From contig NZ_JNKO01000002.1 in the NCBI RefSeq assembly GCF_000702885.1, positions 248,001-312,000 of the forward strand: a stretch of DNA of 64,000 nucleotides, given 5' to 3'. The translations under genes and the position numbers were made by a program. Each line of letters opens with the position of its first letter. Position 1 is the first letter of the stretch. Positions 62,515 through 64,000 of the stretch are shown piece after piece. The DNA comes from Oribacterium sp. P6A1 (GTDB taxonomy: Bacteria; Bacillota; Clostridia; Lachnospirales; Lachnospiraceae). Under the pieces are notes generated by a model. That model searched no databases and had not been told where the DNA came from. It saw only the letters and a program-made list of their open reading frames with translations.

Positions 62515-64000
62515 ATGGACAAAAAGGCAACAAATCTGGGAATCAATTCACTGAAGTTCACGATAGTTTTTATGCTTCTTGCCACTGCACTGTTGACTGC
62601 TTTGGGCGTTGCTGCATTTTCTATGTACGGCACTATCAAGAACAACAACGAACAGGTAAAAGCTTATCGTAACAGACTTGAATCTGATGTTATGGAAAAG
62701 CTCAGACAGGAGACAGAAATAGCAGTCTCCATGATTGATAAAATTCACAATGAGCAGCTTGAAGGAAAGTATACGGAAGCAGAGGCTCAGAAACATGCTG
62801 CGGATATCGTGCGCGATCTGAGATATGATGATGGAAGCGGATACTTCTGGATTGACACATACGAAGGAATAAATGTTGTTCTTCTCGGAAGGGATACGGA
62901 AGGACAGTCAAGATGGGAATCGGTTGACCCTTCAGGTACGTATTTCATACAGGAGATGATAAAAAACGGACAGAAGCAGGGCGGAGGTTTTACAGACCTT
63001 ATGTTTGCAAAGCCTAATGAAACAGAGCCGCTTCCAAAGAAGAATTATACCCTTGCCTATGAACCCTATAAGTGGGTTATAGGAACCGGAGTCTGGATCG
63101 ATAATCTTGACGAAGCAGAAGCGACCTACCTTAAAAGAGCGTCAGAAGCCATAAGCACAACAATCAGAGATCTTGTGATATTTATCATAATCTGGTTTGT
63201 TGTACTGGTTGTTGTATCAACTCTTATGGGAGCATGGATTATCGGACCTATCAGTAAGGTTACAGCAGCTGCAGAGCGGATAGCCGCAGGCGATTTCGAT
63301 GTGAAACTTGATGTTAAATCAAAGAATGAGGTTGGAGTACTTGCTGATTCCTTCAAGGACACCATATCTAAGATGCAGAACTATCAGGGTTATATCGATG
63401 AGATATCAGACGCATTGTCTGAGGTTTCAAACGGTAATTTGAATGTCCGGCTTCAGAGGCAATATGTAGGGCAGTTTGCAAAACTCAAGACAAATATGGA
63501 ACAGCTCCTGTCCAATCTCAATGCTACACTTGGCGGAATCAATGAGGCTGCGGACAATGTAAGCAGAGGCGCTGAGCAGGTATCCTCAGGAGCTCAGGCA
63601 CTGGCACAGGGCGCAACTGAGCAGGCATCATCCATTGAAGAGCTTTCTGCCAATATGAATGATATTTCTTCCAAGGTAGATGATACAGCCAATATGTCTA
63701 AGCAGGCTCTTTCACTTTCCAACAAGGTTGGTGAAGATATGATCACCAGCAATGGAAAGATGCATGAGATGTCAAGAGCGATGGAGGAAATCGTTGAGAG
63801 ATCCAACGAGATATCCAAGATCATCAAGACCATTGATGATATCGCATTCCAGACCAACATACTTTCTCTCAACGCTGCTATCGAGGCTGCAAGAGCAGGC
63901 CAGGCAGGTAAGGGCTTTGCCGTAGTAGCAGACGAGGTTGGTAATCTGGCTAAGAAGTCACAGGAAGCTGCACAGAATACGGCGCTTCTAATTGAACAGA
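62515..64000 (+). CDS. Methyl-accepting chemotaxis protein, 3' end outside window
   Basis: The first 495 codons of a transmembrane chemoreceptor, open at the window end. One membrane segment covers residues ~15-38 ([19 protein letters not shown]) and a second ~225-247 ([19 protein letters not shown]). Between them is an extracytoplasmic single-Cache (sCache_2) domain: [39 protein letters not shown] and [15 protein letters not shown]; relatives bind small carboxylates. A HAMP domain follows ([20 protein letters not shown]), a second HAMP-like segment, then the signalling coiled coil with the hairpin tip [22 protein letters not shown] 62515 follows GAGAGGAATCTGAG. It implies a motile or formerly motile organism. 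Confidence 0.93.
   Translation, partial: MDKKATNLGINSLKFTIVFMLLATALLTALGVAAFSMYGTIKNNNEQVKAYRNRLESDVMEKLRQETEIAVSMIDKIHNEQLEGKYTEAEAQKHAADIVRDLRYDDGSGYFWIDTYEGINVVLLGRDTEGQSRWESVDPSGTYFIQEMIKNGQKQGGGFTDLMFAKPNETEPLPKKNYTLAYEPYKWVIGTGVWIDNLDEAEATYLKRASEAISTTIRDLVIFIIIWFVVLVVVSTLMGAWIIGPISKVTAAAERIAAGDFDVKLDVKSKNEVGVLADSFKDTISKMQNYQGYIDEISDALSEVSNGNLNVRLQRQYVGQFAKLKTNMEQLLSNLNATLGGINEAADNVSRGAEQVSSGAQALAQGATEQASSIEELSANMNDISSKVDDTANMSKQALSLSNKVGEDMITSNGKMHEMSRAMEEIVERSNEISKIIKTIDDIAFQTNILSLNAAIEAARAGQAGKGFAVVADEVGNLAKKSQEAAQNTALLIEQ

Overview
The window is a dense stretch of a Clostridia chromosome. The best fit is a Lachnospiraceae (Butyrivibrio/Roseburia-like) genome. Pointers are the conserved trio ireB-ruvX-DUF1292, a two-domain anaerobic metabolism set (pyruvate phosphate dikinase, NfnAB, iron alcohol dehydrogenase), an HPr-like protein without its histidine, AddAB in place of RecBCD, RNase J, single-chain glycyl-tRNA synthetase, strong AGGAGG ribosome binding sites and TTG/GTG starts. 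I see no rRNA, tRNA, CRISPR array, IS element or prophage. Almost everything is housekeeping on the + strand; the - strand genes are rpsT, thiI, the HPr-like gene, manA, an ECF S component, a ThyX-like gene and mgtE.

Layout. 1-407: tandem hairpin repeats and a folded element downstream of rpsT. 408-10,000: rpsT and lepA (divergent), ilvE, hemW, a TetR regulator, a PutP-type Na+ symporter, holA and a secreted 3D-domain protein. 10,117-15,283: the class I heat-shock operon hrcA-grpE-dnaK-dnaJ behind a sigma-A promoter and a perfect CIRCE operator. 15,411-20,547: rsmE, a cysteine desulfurase and prmA, converging on thiI and the HPr-like gene. 20,633-33,435: a long translation/RNA/cell-envelope run (mtaB, ireB, ruvX, DUF1292, rnj, a shortened MltG-like protein, trmR, trhP, DUF218, an M16C peptidase, era, recO). 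33,669-37,084: glyS and a two-component system. 37,244-40,302: ppdK with a cre box, a good promoter and a structured leader. 40,397-45,905: a HAD phosphatase, a PrpR-like regulator and a probable glycerate operon (garR, PPC-domain protein, glycerate kinase). 46,038-55,360: manA, an ECF transporter S component and addB-addA. 55,546-64,000: a ThyX-like protein, an iron alcohol dehydrogenase, mgtE, nfnA-nfnB and a chemotaxis receptor cut by the window end.

Functional links. TrmR and TrhP probably make 5-methoxyuridine at tRNA wobble positions, next to MtaB (ms2t6A37), ThiI (s4U8) and its likely sulfur donor. GarR and glycerate kinase would feed 2- or 3-phosphoglycerate into lower glycolysis, where PPDK interconverts PEP and pyruvate. 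NfnAB and the iron alcohol dehydrogenase handle NAD(P)H/ferredoxin balance in a fermenter.

No new defence or biosynthetic system is evident. The least explained signals are non-coding: a probable multi-branched element at 118-285, a small hairpin-repeat family with a compensatory base change (5-165 and 35083-35115), a second dispersed repeat (28765 and 48089), a 34-bp perfect palindrome at 6100-6133, and the layered leader of ppdK. Among proteins, the ThyX-like protein without the RHR signature, the catalytic-domain-less MltG and the PrpR-like regulator with an eroded ATPase core deserve attention.
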